A stretch of 64,000 nucleotides of DNA. Source: Streptomyces sp. CB02980 (GTDB lineage Bacteria; Actinomycetota; Actinomycetes; Streptomycetales; Streptomycetaceae). Within the stretch, counting starts at the first letter, position 1, and each line of letters begins with the position of its first letter. The position numbers were made by a program, and so were the translations under genes. This document shows, in pieces, positions 17,719-26,191 of this stretch. The stretch lies in contig NZ_JACSCH020000002.1 of assembly GCF_014451325.2 (NCBI RefSeq), positions 186,001 through 250,000 on the forward strand, in the 5' to 3' direction. Under the pieces are notes generated by a model. It saw nothing but the letters and a program-made list of their open reading frames with translations, ran no database searches and was not told where the DNA came from.

Positions 17719-19056
17719 ATGACCGATCTGAGCCGGACATACGTGGACGAGTGCCTGCGCGGGAACCGCGGGCTGGCCGAAGCCGTGGCGCGGGCCGAGC
17801 TGCCGCCGGCCTTCGAGGAGGCGTGGCGCGCGCATCTGCTGCCCCGGCCCTGGTTCGTACGGGCCCCGGAGACGGCCGCCTTCGCGCGGGACCTGGAGGG
17901 GCTCTTCGAGCTGCTCGTGTCACTGCCGCTCCGGCTCTTCGACGGGGACGTCGACCGGTACGCGGCGGAGGTCGGGATCGACCCCCCGCTCGCCGCGCTG
18001 CTCCGCCGGGGCGGCTCCGGTGTCCCGGTCAAGTTCGGCCGCGCCGACGCCTATCACGACGGCAGCGCGTACAAGCTCCTGGAGTTCAACCTCGGCAGCG
18101 AGGTCGGCGGTGTGGACATGGCCGTGTTCAACCAGGGGCTGCTGCGGGTGCCCGCATTCGCGGACTTCGCGCGCGTGCACCGGCTCGCCCACGTGGACAT
18201 CGCCGCGCGGACGGCCGCCGTCCTGCGCGACCGCGCCAAGCCGGCGCTGTCCGGGGGCGGGGACCCGGTGGTCGGGCTGATCGAGGGGCGCGGCGGCACC
18301 GGCCCGTACGGGAGGCTGATGCGGGCCACGGTCGAGGCGATGGCCGAGCAGGGCATCGACGTGCGGATCGGGGAGATCGACGAGGTACGCACCCGGTCCG
18401 ACGGCAAACTCACCCTGGACGGCACCCCGCTGGACCTGGTCCTGCGGAACTTCGCGGCGAGTCAACTGCTCGACGACCCGGCGGGCCCCGACGTGGCGGA
18501 ACCGTTCTTCCGCGCCCACCAGGCGGGCCGGACCATCCTGTTCACGTCGCTGGAGAGCGGCTTCTACTCGCACAAGAGCGTCCTCGCGCTGCTCACCGAC
18601 CCGCGCCGGCGCGGCGCCTTCGACGCCGAGGAGCGGGCCCTCGTCGACCGGGTCCTGCCGTGGAGCCGTACGCTCCACGCCTCCGTTCCCGCCGGCCTCG
18701 TCGACCTCTGCCGGGAGCGGCGGGAGCAGCTCATCCTCAAGCCGGGCGCCGGGTACGGCGGTCTTGACACCTTCGTCGGCTGGGAGTGCACGGAAGCGGA
18801 GTGGGACAAGGCGGTGCGCGTCGCCGTCGAGCGGGGCGGTTACGTGGCGCAGGAGCGGGTCGTACCGCGCCCGGAGCCGGTGTACGACCCCGCGACCGGC
18901 GACGTCGACGACTGGATCGCGGCGCTCGGCATCTTCCTCACCGACGAGGGGTACGCGGGCACGCACGCGCGTGCCAACCGCGCCGACGGGGGCGCGATCG
19001 TCGGGATGAGCAGCAACCCCGACACCCGGATGGTGGGAGTGTTCTCCCACCCGTGA
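17719..19056 (+). CDS. ATP-grasp-like (circularly permuted type) protein
   Basis: 445 residues from the ATG at 17719 (MTDLSRTYVDECLRGN...). No signal peptide or membrane helix is seen. The segment YKLLEFNLGSEVGGVDMAVFN near residue 115 and the C-terminal LILKPGAGYGGLDTFVGWECTEAEWDKAV...YVAQERVV (about 335-385) resemble the nucleotide-binding parts of circularly permuted ATP-grasp ligases such as glutathionylspermidine-synthase-like proteins. The product is therefore probably a carboxylate-amine ligase or relative. Its substrate is unknown and no partner gene is adjacent. It could be inactive; residue-level confirmation needs an alignment. Confidence 0.75.
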   Translation: MTDLSRTYVDECLRGNRGLAEAVARAELPPAFEEAWRAHLLPRPWFVRAPETAAFARDLEGLFELLVSLPLRLFDGDVDRYAAEVGIDPPLAALLRRGGSGVPVKFGRADAYHDGSAYKLLEFNLGSEVGGVDMAVFNQGLLRVPAFADFARVHRLAHVDIAARTAAVLRDRAKPALSGGGDPVVGLIEGRGGTGPYGRLMRATVEAMAEQGIDVRIGEIDEVRTRSDGKLTLDGTPLDLVLRNFAASQLLDDPAGPDVAEPFFRAHQAGRTILFTSLESGFYSHKSVLALLTDPRRRGAFDAEERALVDRVLPWSRTLHASVPAGLVDLCRERREQLILKPGAGYGGLDTFVGWECTEAEWDKAVRVAVERGGYVAQERVVPRPEPVYDPATGDVDDWIAALGIFLTDEGYAGTHARANRADGGAIVGMSSNPDTRMVGVFSHP

Positions 19057-19116
19057 CGCGCGGAGGGGGTCCGGCCAGTTCGCGAGACCGGCCCGCCTCC
19101 CCTCCGGTCCCCGTCT

Positions 19117-20064
19117 CTACTCCCCGTCCTTCTTCCAGGGACCGACGCCGAGCTTCCCCGTCGTGCCGAGGTCGAGCTCGGGGATCACGGTCACCGGGGC
19201 GGCGCCGGGCTTCGCCCACACGCGCGCGTAGGGGGCGTTCACGGGGCCGTCGACTCCCCCTTCGACGGTGTTGCGCCAGACAAGTCCGGCGTGGGCCCGC
19301 TCGCCCGGCCGCAGTTCGAGCTGCCGCGGCGGCCCGTCCGCGCCGGTGCCTCCGGCGATGGCTTCGCCGCCCTGGACGATCGCCACGCTTCCGACGCGGT
19401 CATGGTCCTCGTCGCGGATCTCGATACGGGGGTAGCCGTTGAGCCGGTACGGCCGGGTGCCGCAGTTCTCCAGGTGAAGGCCGACGACCCGCAGCCCCAT
19501 GGCGGCGTCGCCGTCGTCGGCATACACGCGAACGCCGGCGGGCGGGCAGGTCCCGCCCTCGCTCGGTGCCTCGGCGGCCGGGAAGCCGCGCACCTTCACG
19601 ATCTTCGCGTTCGCCCTGCCGACGGCGTCCGGGGGAAGGTCGGAGGCGGTGACGGTACGCCGGACCGTGCGGCCGGGGGCGACGGTCTCGACGGTGTCCT
19701 CGACGTTGCTCAGCGCCTGGCCCGATTCCGACTGGAAGCCGACCGTGACGACGTACATGAAGGGCCGGGTCTCCCGGTTGGTGAGGGAGTACGCCGCGCA
19801 GGGACGGGCGGAGCTGCCGGAGTCGGCCCCTCCGCCGGTCCCGATGATGCTGACTCCGTCCTGGTCCGGTGCGACGGATGCCGTGGGTACGCCGGCGCGC
19901 GCCGAGGGGTCCGATCCAGGCCCGCACGCGGGTGGTGAGGGGGTGCCGGAGGCCTCGGCCCCGCGCTGCTCGGTTCCGCAGGCGGTGAGCAGGAGAAGCC
20001 CGGCGACGGCGGGGAGGGTCAAGCCTCTGAGTCGGGTAAGGCGGTTGGGGCGAGTGCGGCGCAT
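19117..20064 (-). CDS. DUF4232-type lipoprotein
   Basis: 315 residues from the ATG at 20064. A hydrophobic signal ends in the lipobox LTAC at about residue 29. The N-terminal half is an extracellular domain with SIIGTGGGADSGSSARPCAAYSLTNRE. The C-terminal half (about 175-300) fits DUF4232: it begins with a CPP motif, GVRVYADDGDAAMGLRVVGLHLENCGTRPYRLNGYPRIEIRD, and ends in conserved L-x-PGE-x-AHAGLVWRN. These are surface lipoproteins of unknown function, common and often duplicated in Streptomyces. It stands alone, converging on the ATP-grasp-like gene. Confidence 0.88.
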   Translation of the reverse strand: MRRTRPNRLTRLRGLTLPAVAGLLLLTACGTEQRGAEASGTPSPPACGPGSDPSARAGVPTASVAPDQDGVSIIGTGGGADSGSSARPCAAYSLTNRETRPFMYVVTVGFQSESGQALSNVEDTVETVAPGRTVRRTVTASDLPPDAVGRANAKIVKVRGFPAAEAPSEGGTCPPAGVRVYADDGDAAMGLRVVGLHLENCGTRPYRLNGYPRIEIRDEDHDRVGSVAIVQGGEAIAGGTGADGPPRQLELRPGERAHAGLVWRNTVEGGVDGPVNAPYARVWAKPGAAPVTVIPELDLGTTGKLGVGPWKKDGE

Positions 20065-20189
20065 GGGGAGAGTTGATCAGAACCGGCGCCCTCCGGCCAT
20101 GGCGGACGTCACCTCGGCCCGGCCCTGCCCGTATCGGGCACGTGAAAAGGCGTGTCGCCGCCGGTGGTCGCTCCTCTAGCCTCCGAGCC

Positions 20190-20684
20190 ATGCGCCAGCA
20201 CGAGAACCGGCACCGGCCCCGAGGACGCGGCCGGCGTCCGGCCCGCAGTACCCCGGGATCGGCCCCGGTCAAGCCGCCGCCGTCGTCGTCGTCGAGCCCG
20301 CCGTCGGTCGACGGTGCTCGTGTCGTGCTCGTCGGCTACTTCTCCGCGAAGGAGAAGGACTTCGGCGCGCTCATGGACTCGGCCGCCTGGGAACTGGCCG
20401 CGCGCGGGGCGCGGATCGTGGGCCGGTTAGTCCAGCGGCGCGGGGTCTCGGACGGCGGGGTTGCCAAGATGACCCTGCCGTTCTCGTCGCGGACCCTGCT
20501 GCGTTCCGGCAAGGTCCGCGAGGTGGCCGCGGCGTGCGAGGAGGCCCGTGCCGACGCGACGGTTTTCGTCACCCCTCTGACGGAACTGCAGCGACGCACA
20601 CTGACGGTACGGCTGGGATGCCCCGTCCTGAGTCTCGGCGAGGCCCTGGACGCGAACCGGCGAACCGGCGGGATGCCGGGATAG
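20190..20684 (+). CDS. Stand-alone HflX N-terminal-domain protein with TTA codon
   Basis: 164 residues from the ATG at 20190. A basic and Ser/Pro-rich N-terminus (about 1-45, with a poly-Ser run) precedes a domain that follows the N-terminal nucleotide-binding domain of GTPase HflX: ARVVLVGYFSAKEKDF, then ARGARIVGRLVQRRG, LLRSGKVREVAAACEEARADATVF, and TPLTELQRRTLTVRLGCPVLS. HflX would continue into a linker and G domain; here the protein ends at once, so it has no GTPase motifs. Codon 80 is TTA (20427-20429), the only in-frame TTA I found in the window. Translation therefore probably depends on the bldA tRNA. The role may be ribosome- or nucleotide-related, but this is inference. Confidence 0.78.
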   Translation: MRQHENRHRPRGRGRRPARSTPGSAPVKPPPSSSSSPPSVDGARVVLVGYFSAKEKDFGALMDSAAWELAARGARIVGRLVQRRGVSDGGVAKMTLPFSSRTLLRSGKVREVAAACEEARADATVFVTPLTELQRRTLTVRLGCPVLSLGEALDANRRTGGMPG

Positions 20685-20895
20685 CCTCCCGGTCGATGCC
20701 CCTGCCGCCCGGACGTCCGCACGGCCCATGTCTCGGTCCAGAAGCCGGAGTCGACGTCTCGCCCCGGCTTCGGCCGCCCGGCCGCCCTGCTCCTGCCCAC
20801 TGCGTCCGCGACGGGGACGTGGTGGCGCTCGGTCTTCAGCTCCGCACGGCCGAGCACCCGGCGGCGGGCCGGGCAGGCCGTGGCCGTGCGGAGTC

Positions 20896-21348
20896 TCAGG
20901 CGCCGGCGGCCGACTCGGCGTTGGCGCGCTCCGTGATCAGGGTCAGCACTCGGCCCGTGATCACCAGGTCCTCGTCCGTGATGCCGGCGTACAGTCGGGC
21001 GGAGACCTCGGCGGATTCGGCCGAGGTGATCTCGTACAACTCCCGTCCGGTGTCCGTGAGTCGCACCCGGGTCGGCCCCGCCGGGTCCGTCTCCAGCAGC
21101 TTCGCGGCCGTCAGCTCCTCGATCACGCCGGACACGACCGACGCGTCGATCTTCAGGGAACCGGTGACGTCGCCGACGAGCTCGTCGCGGCCGAGGGACT
21201 CGCCCGCGGCCACGACGGCCCGGAGGGTGACACTCTGGTGGAACGTGATGCCGTGACGGGTCAGGACGCCCTCCAGGCGGGCTCGTGCCGCGTGGTGCGC
21301 CAGGGCCAGGACCCGGCCGTTGGCGCGGGGGGCGGTGGTGGTGGTCAT
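20896..21348 (-). CDS. MarR-family regulator (second of a coupled pair)
   Basis: 150 residues. The ATG at 21348 overlaps the stop of the upstream marR gene by 4 bp (ATGA). The winged-helix region covers about 45-100 (HQSVTLRAVVAAGESLGRDELVGDVTGSLKIDASVVSGVIEELTAAKLLETD) and is followed by the MarR wing and dimerisation helices. It shares little obvious identity with its partner, so this is probably not a fresh duplication. No enzyme or transporter gene is adjacent; the targets may be elsewhere, or the pair may autoregulate. Confidence 0.85.
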   Translation of the reverse strand: MTTTTAPRANGRVLALAHHAARARLEGVLTRHGITFHQSVTLRAVVAAGESLGRDELVGDVTGSLKIDASVVSGVIEELTAAKLLETDPAGPTRVRLTDTGRELYEITSAESAEVSARLYAGITDEDLVITGRVLTLITERANAESAAGA

Positions 21349-21827
21349 GATGGCTCCTCGTCGTTCTCGGTGAGCGGATCAAGAGGTGCATCGAGCAGGA
21401 TCGCCAGCTCGCGGGTGAACTCCCGGGTACGCGGGGCGGTCCGGCCCCCGAGCGGCGCGAGCAACTGGTCCAGGAGGCCCTGGACGACCGTGATCGCCCG
21501 GCGAGTGACGTCGAGCCCCTGCTCGGTGAGCGACAGCTGCATGGCGCGCGGGTCGTTCGGGTCGCGGGTGCGATCCACGAGTCCGGACGCCTCCAGGGCT
21601 CGGGCGAGCTTGGAGACGTACAACGGCTCCATCCCCGTCCGGTCGGCGAGCCCGCGCTGACTGGGCCGCAGCCCGGAGCGCGACATGCCGTACAACGACG
21701 CCATCACCACGTACTGGGCATGGGTCAGGCCCAGCGGTGCGACCGCCCGGTCGACGGCCACGCGCCACTTCATCGACAGGCGCCAGACGAGAAATCCGGC
21801 CGAGGCGCCATTGGTTGCTGAACTCAC
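21345..21827 (-). CDS. MarR-family regulator (first of a coupled pair)
   Basis: 160 residues from an ATG at 21827. The standard MarR layout is seen: N-terminal dimer helix, THAQYVVMASLYGMSRSGLRPSQRGLADRTGMEPLYVSKLARALEASGLVDRTRDPNDPRAMQLSLTEQG winged helix (about 35-110), and C-terminal helices. The second marR gene starts within its stop codon, so the two are made together and might form heterodimers (inference). Two perfect 15-bp direct repeats lie 11 bp upstream of the start. Confidence 0.9.
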   Translation of the reverse strand: MSSATNGASAGFLVWRLSMKWRVAVDRAVAPLGLTHAQYVVMASLYGMSRSGLRPSQRGLADRTGMEPLYVSKLARALEASGLVDRTRDPNDPRAMQLSLTEQGLDVTRRAITVVQGLLDQLLAPLGGRTAPRTREFTRELAILLDAPLDPLTENDEEPS

Positions 21828-21837
21828 ACTGGATACA

Positions 21838-21867
21838 GTACATGGCTACTATGTACATGGCTACTAT
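21838..21867. promoter_or_regulatory. Two 15-bp direct repeats at marR promoter
   Basis: GTACATGGCTACTAT is repeated exactly, head to tail (21838-21852, 21853-21867), just upstream of the first marR start. It is AT-rich against the local background. The TGTACA/GTACATG core is internally symmetric, so this is a good candidate operator overlapping the promoter. Confidence 0.65.
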
Positions 21868-21925
21868 TTTCGCCGATGCCGACCGACGATGCCGAATGCC
21901 GGACCGAACGCCGACCGAATGCCGG

Positions 21926-22038
21926 GCCGAAGGCCGGGCCGCATGGCAGGGCCGAAGGCCGGGCCGCATGGCAGGGCCGCATGGCAGGGCCGAAGGCCGG
22001 GCCGCATGGCAGGGCCGAAGGCCGGGCCGCATGGCAGG
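21926..22038. repeat. Composite 12/13-bp minisatellite, order ABABBABAB
   Basis: Unit A is GCCGAAGGCCGG and unit B is GCCGCATGGCAGG. They alternate head to tail with exact copies over 113 bp, with one doubled B; diverged copies extend left to about 21895. The array lies between the 3' end of tetR and the marR promoter. There are no spacers and no coding potential. The GCC/GGC content suggests local hairpins. Confidence 0.9.
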
Positions 22039-22048
22039 GCCCGCGGGC

Positions 22049-22771
22049 CTACTCGCCGACGGGCGCGGCCTGCGCGCGGGGGTGAAGCGCCGCCGCCCCG
22101 GCGAGCAGGAGTTCAAGGGCGAACGGGTAGCCGCTGTCGCGCATGTCGGCGGCCAGCAGGGGATACGTGGCCGCGATGCCCGGGTGGGTGTCGGGCGGCA
22201 GCCTGCCGTAGACCGCGTGCCAGACCTCCGCCTCCTTCTCCCGCGCGGCGGGCGGCAGGGCGAGTGCCGCCGCGTCCTGGGCGGCGAAGGCGAGGGCCTG
22301 ATCGACGAAGGCGTGGTAGATCCGGACCGCGAGGTCGTCCGGGAAGCCGGCCGTACGCAGCACCCCGAGGATCCTCTCGACCACCCGGGTCTCGTGGGTG
22401 CGCCCCGTGGTCCGGTGCGCCGCGAGGAGCGCGGCCTGCGGATGGGCCTGGTATCGGGCGTGGAGGCGGAGCCCTATCGCGCGGAGGTCCGCGCGCCAGT
22501 CACCGGTGGCCGTCCAGCCCTCCTGGGCCCGGCCGATGAGCTCGTCGGCGAGGGCGAGGAGCAGGGCGTCGGTGTTGCGGAAGTACCGGTAGAGGGCGGT
22601 GGGGTCGGCACCGAGGGCGGCGCCGAGCCTCCGCACGGAGAGTGCCGCCGCGCCGTGCTGCTCGACCAGCCGCAGGGCGGTCTCGACGATGAGGCGTTCC
22701 GAGAGGACGGCACCCTGTCTGGTAGGGCGGCGGCGCTGTCGGCGGCCTTCGGGAACCACGCGTTCGACCAT
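22049..22771 (-). CDS. TetR-family regulator
   Basis: 240 residues from the ATG at 22771. The DNA-binding domain is at about 25-75 (LIVETALRLVEQHGAAALSVRRLGAALGADPTALYRYFRNTDALL). It is followed by an all-helical ligand domain of the TetR_C type (AHRTTGRTHETRVVERILGVLRTAGF). It is divergent from an amidohydrolase gene with a 94-bp shared gap holding GTCAA-N5-TTGAC, so it most likely represses that gene and itself. The ligand may be the amidohydrolase substrate or product (inference). Confidence 0.92.
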   Translation of the reverse strand: MVERVVPEGRRQRRRPTRQGAVLSERLIVETALRLVEQHGAAALSVRRLGAALGADPTALYRYFRNTDALLLALADELIGRAQEGWTATGDWRADLRAIGLRLHARYQAHPQAALLAAHRTTGRTHETRVVERILGVLRTAGFPDDLAVRIYHAFVDQALAFAAQDAAALALPPAAREKEAEVWHAVYGRLPPDTHPGIAATYPLLAADMRDSGYPFALELLLAGAAALHPRAQAAPVGE

Positions 22772-22784
22772 GCCCGGACCTTAT

Positions 22785-22799
22785 GTCAACACCATTGAC
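22785..22799. promoter_or_regulatory. Candidate TetR operator
   Basis: A perfect inverted repeat GTCAA-CACCA-TTGAC sits in the 94-bp gap between divergent tetR and amidohydrolase genes, 13 bp from the tetR start. Confidence 0.55.
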
Positions 22800-22865
22800 G
22801 TGTAAACGGCGGTACGGATTGCATGGTGCCGGCACCCGTCGTCGCACGTCCCCAGGAGTACCCCC

Positions 22866-24500
22866 ATGACCTCGGCCGATCTGGTCTTCACCGGCGGACC
22901 CGTCTTCACGGCCGACCCGGCCCGCACCCGGGCGAGTTCGCTCGCGGTCCTCGGCGACCGCGTCGTCGCCGTCGGCCACGACGAGGTGCGGGAGCTCGTC
23001 GGCCCCCGGACCGAGATCGTCGACCTGACCGGGAAGCTGCTGCTCCCGGGGTTCCAGGACGCCCATGTCCACGCGGTGTTCGGCGGTTCGGAACTGGCCG
23101 AGTGCGATCTGACGGGCACCGTCGGCGTCCCGGAGTACCTCGGCCGGGTCCGGGCGTACGCCGACGCGCACCCGGGGCACGCGTGGATCACCGGCGGCGG
23201 CTGGTCGATGGAGAGCTTCGCGGGCGGACTGCCCACCCGGCAGCTGCTCGACTCCGTCGTCCCGGACCGTCCGGTGCTGCTGTCCAACCGGGACCACCAC
23301 GGCGCCTGGGCCAACACGAAGGCCCTCGCACTCGCCGGGGTCACCGCCGACACCCCGGACCCCGCGGACGGGCGCATCGAGCGCGAGCCGGACGGTACGC
23401 CCGGCGGCATGCTCCAGGAGGGCGCCACGACTCTGGTGTCCCGCCTCGTGCCGGCCGGCACTCCGGCGGACCGCCTCGCGGGGCTCCTGCGCGCCCAGGA
23501 GCTGCTGCACTCCCTCGGCATCACCGGCTGGCAGGACGCGCTCCTCGGTGCGTTCAGCGGCCGGGCCGACCCCTCGGACGCCTACGCGACCGCCGCCCGC
23601 GACGGCTCGCTCACCGCCCGCGTGACCGGGGCACTCTGGTGGGACCGGCAGCGCGGGTCCGAGCAGATCGCCGAACTGGTCGCGCTGCGCGAGGAGTTGA
23701 GCCACGGCCGCTTCCGGGCGACCTCGGTGAAGATCATGCAGGACGGCATCGCGGAGAACTTCACCGCCGCCATGACCTCCCCCTACCTGGACGGCTGCGG
23801 CTGCGCCACCGCCAACAGCGGACTCAGTTTCGTCGACCCCGGGGCGCTGCGCGGATACGTGGCGGAGCTCGACGCCCTCGACTTCCAGGTCCACTTCCAC
23901 GCCCTCGGCGACCGGGCCGTCCGCGAGGCCCTCGACGCGCTGGAGGCCGCGGTCGCCGCCAACGGGCGCCGCGGCAACCGCCACCACCTCGCCCATCTCC
24001 AGGTCGTCCACCCGGACGACCTCCCCCGGTTCGCCTCGCTCGGCGCCCTCGCCAACATCCAGCCGCTCTGGGCGGCCCACGAGCCGCAGATGGACGAACT
24101 CACCATCCCGTTCCTGGGGCCCGAACGCACCGCCTGGCAGTACCCGTTCGGCGATCTGGTGCGGGCCGGAGCCACCCTCGTCGCGGGCAGCGACTGGCCG
24201 GTGAGCAGCCCCGACCCGCTCGCGGGCATCCATGTCGCCGTCAACCGCCGGGAGCCCGGCACCACCGACGACCGCGTCTTCCTGCCGGAGCAGCGCCTCG
24301 ATCTGCCCACGGCCCTCGCCGCGTACACCGCCGGCTCCGCCCATGCGAACGGCCACGACGACGCGGGCAGCCTGCGCCCCGGGAACCTCGCCGACCTCGT
24401 GGTCCTGGACCGCGACATCCTGGCCGGGCCGCCGGAGGAGATCGCCGGGGCCCGGGTGGAGCGCACGTACGTGGGCGGCCGTCTCGTGTACGCGCGCTGA
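22866..24500 (+). CDS. Amidohydrolase, YtcJ/NfdA type
   Basis: 544 residues from the ATG at 22866, with CAGGAG upstream. It has the TIM-barrel metal-dependent hydrolase layout: N-terminal beta-sandwich (ADLVFTGGPVFTADP), the HxH metal motif in PGFQDAHVHAVFGG (about 64-66), VKIMQDGIAENFTAAM near 289, histidines in VHFHALGDRAVREA and NRHHLAHLQVVHP, and aspartate in AGSDWPVSSPDPLAGI. The C-terminus returns to the sandwich (GNLADLVVLDRD). The YtcJ subfamily includes N-substituted formamide deformylase; the actual substrate is unknown. No signal peptide. Probable control by the divergent TetR protein. Confidence 0.92.
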   Translation: MTSADLVFTGGPVFTADPARTRASSLAVLGDRVVAVGHDEVRELVGPRTEIVDLTGKLLLPGFQDAHVHAVFGGSELAECDLTGTVGVPEYLGRVRAYADAHPGHAWITGGGWSMESFAGGLPTRQLLDSVVPDRPVLLSNRDHHGAWANTKALALAGVTADTPDPADGRIEREPDGTPGGMLQEGATTLVSRLVPAGTPADRLAGLLRAQELLHSLGITGWQDALLGAFSGRADPSDAYATAARDGSLTARVTGALWWDRQRGSEQIAELVALREELSHGRFRATSVKIMQDGIAENFTAAMTSPYLDGCGCATANSGLSFVDPGALRGYVAELDALDFQVHFHALGDRAVREALDALEAAVAANGRRGNRHHLAHLQVVHPDDLPRFASLGALANIQPLWAAHEPQMDELTIPFLGPERTAWQYPFGDLVRAGATLVAGSDWPVSSPDPLAGIHVAVNRREPGTTDDRVFLPEQRLDLPTALAAYTAGSAHANGHDDAGSLRPGNLADLVVLDRDILAGPPEEIAGARVERTYVGGRLVYAR

Positions 24501-24564
24501 GTGGGGCGGTGCCCGGGTCGGTCGCCGCCGCGCTGATCGGGGCGGTGCCCTGGCCGGTCGCCGG

Positions 24565-26151
24565 TCAGTCCCGCAGATGCGCGAGCACGGAGCGCATCGC
24601 CCGCTCCACGCACGCGCGGGACTCCTCGGTGGGGTCGACCAGTTCGAAGCCGTGGTGGCCGTGCGGGACGTCGACGATCTCGACGTCCGCACCGTTCTTC
24701 CCCGCGGCGGTCAGGAACTCCTCGACCGTCGCCGCGAAGGCCGGGTGCTCCTGTCCGGCCCGTGTCAGGACGATCGGCGGGCCGTCCGCCGTACCCATGA
24801 CGTCGGCGGGCCGGAAGCGGGACTCCACGGCGCCCCAGCCGGGGAGCGGTGCCAGGGCGGGGTAGCTCGCCGCCAGGCAGCGCAGCCACGGCGGGGGCGC
24901 GGCCAGCCAGTCCGCCGCGAGGAGCCCGCCCGCGGAGAAGAACCAGAGCGCGATCCGGTCCCCGTCCACGCGCGGGTCGGCGCGGACGAGCGCGACGGCT
25001 TCGGCGAGGTCCTCGGCCGCGAGGGGGAAGTCGGCGAGTCCGTGCAGCCGATGATCCAGGGTCACGCCGATCGCGCCGAGGCCGGCCGCGTAGCGGGCGT
25101 ACCCGAGGAGGAACGGGGTGTCCCGCGGGGTGGGCCGCTGGTCGGGGGCGACCGGACCGCCGTGGACGAAGACGACGGCCGGCCGCGGCCGATCGGCGTC
25201 GGGACGGTGCGGGTCGCCCTCGGTCGGCGACCCGGGTCCGCCCGGCAGGTGGAGATCGACCCGTCCCCGCCGCTCGCGGGGCACCTCGGGTACGTCGAGG
25301 AGGAAGGGCAGTAGGTGCGTCGGCTGCTCGTGCGTCCGCTCGGACGCGGTCACCCGGTGTCCCTCCCCGGCCGCCGCCCGGCCCAGTACCTCGGCCAGCT
25401 CCTCGGGGGCGGAGAGCATCGGCCAGTGGCCGGTGCCGAGGTCGATGAACCGGATCCTGTCGTCGGCGAGCGCCCGGAACCGGGGCGGCCCCGAGTCCAC
25501 CAGCATCTGCACCAGGTCGACGCCCGCGCCGTTGGCGGTGCACAGCACGCCGGTGGTCGGCAGGCCGGCGGCCGCACCGGTCAGCCGGAGCGGCTGGGTG
25601 AGCGTGCGGACCGGCTGCGGTGTGGCGAGGCGGTCGAGCCGTTCGAGCGCCCCGGCCGGGACGCCCTCGGTGCTGCCCCAGCGGGACCAGGTGCCCGGCG
25701 CCGGCGGCGCGAGCCACCCGCGGTCCCCGCCGGTCCCGGACCCGTCCGCCCCGGCCCGGTCGCTCCCGGCCCCGTCGGCCAGTCGTGCCCGTGCCCCGGG
25801 GTCGGGCACGGAGCGCGCGGCGGTCTCGCCGTCCTCGGGCAGGCCCGTGTCGAGGGAGACGATCCGGGCGACGCGCTCGGGACGCCGGTCGGCGGCGCCG
25901 AACACGGGGTGGAGCCCGTAGCCGTGCCCGACGAGCACGACCCGGGGCGTCCGGATGCCGTCGATCAGCCGCACCAGGTCCTGGATGTGCGTCTCCAGGT
26001 CGATGCCCGTTCCGGTGTCGGCCCGTCGGTCCCCGATTCCCGGGAGGGTCACCGGATACGCCTCCGAGCCCGCCGCCCGGAGCCGGGACGCGGTCTCCTC
26101 CCAGACCCAGCCACCGGTGAAGGGGCCCGACACCAGCACGTACACGGTCAT
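24565..26151 (-). CDS. Tandem alpha/beta-hydrolase, first domain lacks nucleophile
   Basis: 528 residues from the ATG at 26151, with GAGGAG upstream; the frame opens further to 26193. It holds two alpha/beta-hydrolase domains. Domain 1 (about 1-235) begins TVYVLVSGPFTGGWVWEETASRLRAAG. Its elbow reads GHGYG near residue 70 instead of GxSxG, so the serine is missing, although the late histidine motif GTGHWPMLSAPEEL is kept. Domain 2 (about 255-528) has the oxyanion motif VFVHGGPV, the nucleophile in WFFSAGG (about 405) and a terminal histidine in HGHHGFELVD. The likely reading is a pseudo-hydrolase fused to an active esterase-like enzyme of unknown substrate. A 19-bp-spacer promoter with a palindrome and a divergent merR gene suggest MerR-type activation. 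Confidence 0.88.
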   Translation of the reverse strand: MTVYVLVSGPFTGGWVWEETASRLRAAGSEAYPVTLPGIGDRRADTGTGIDLETHIQDLVRLIDGIRTPRVVLVGHGYGLHPVFGAADRRPERVARIVSLDTGLPEDGETAARSVPDPGARARLADGAGSDRAGADGSGTGGDRGWLAPPAPGTWSRWGSTEGVPAGALERLDRLATPQPVRTLTQPLRLTGAAAGLPTTGVLCTANGAGVDLVQMLVDSGPPRFRALADDRIRFIDLGTGHWPMLSAPEELAEVLGRAAAGEGHRVTASERTHEQPTHLLPFLLDVPEVPRERRGRVDLHLPGGPGSPTEGDPHRPDADRPRPAVVFVHGGPVAPDQRPTPRDTPFLLGYARYAAGLGAIGVTLDHRLHGLADFPLAAEDLAEAVALVRADPRVDGDRIALWFFSAGGLLAADWLAAPPPWLRCLAASYPALAPLPGWGAVESRFRPADVMGTADGPPIVLTRAGQEHPAFAATVEEFLTAAGKNGADVEIVDVPHGHHGFELVDPTEESRACVERAMRSVLAHLRD

Positions 26152-26191
26152 GATCGTCTCCTCGCGGCTTCTCGGCGGTTGCCTCGCCGCC

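Noticed and set aside
21926..22038. Possible CRISPR array
   Set aside because: Units are 12-13 bp and directly adjacent, with no unique spacers, and there are no cas genes.
22500..24692. 730-aa minus-strand open frame across the amidohydrolase
   Set aside because: Antisense shadow; the plus-strand amidohydrolase has complete family motifs.
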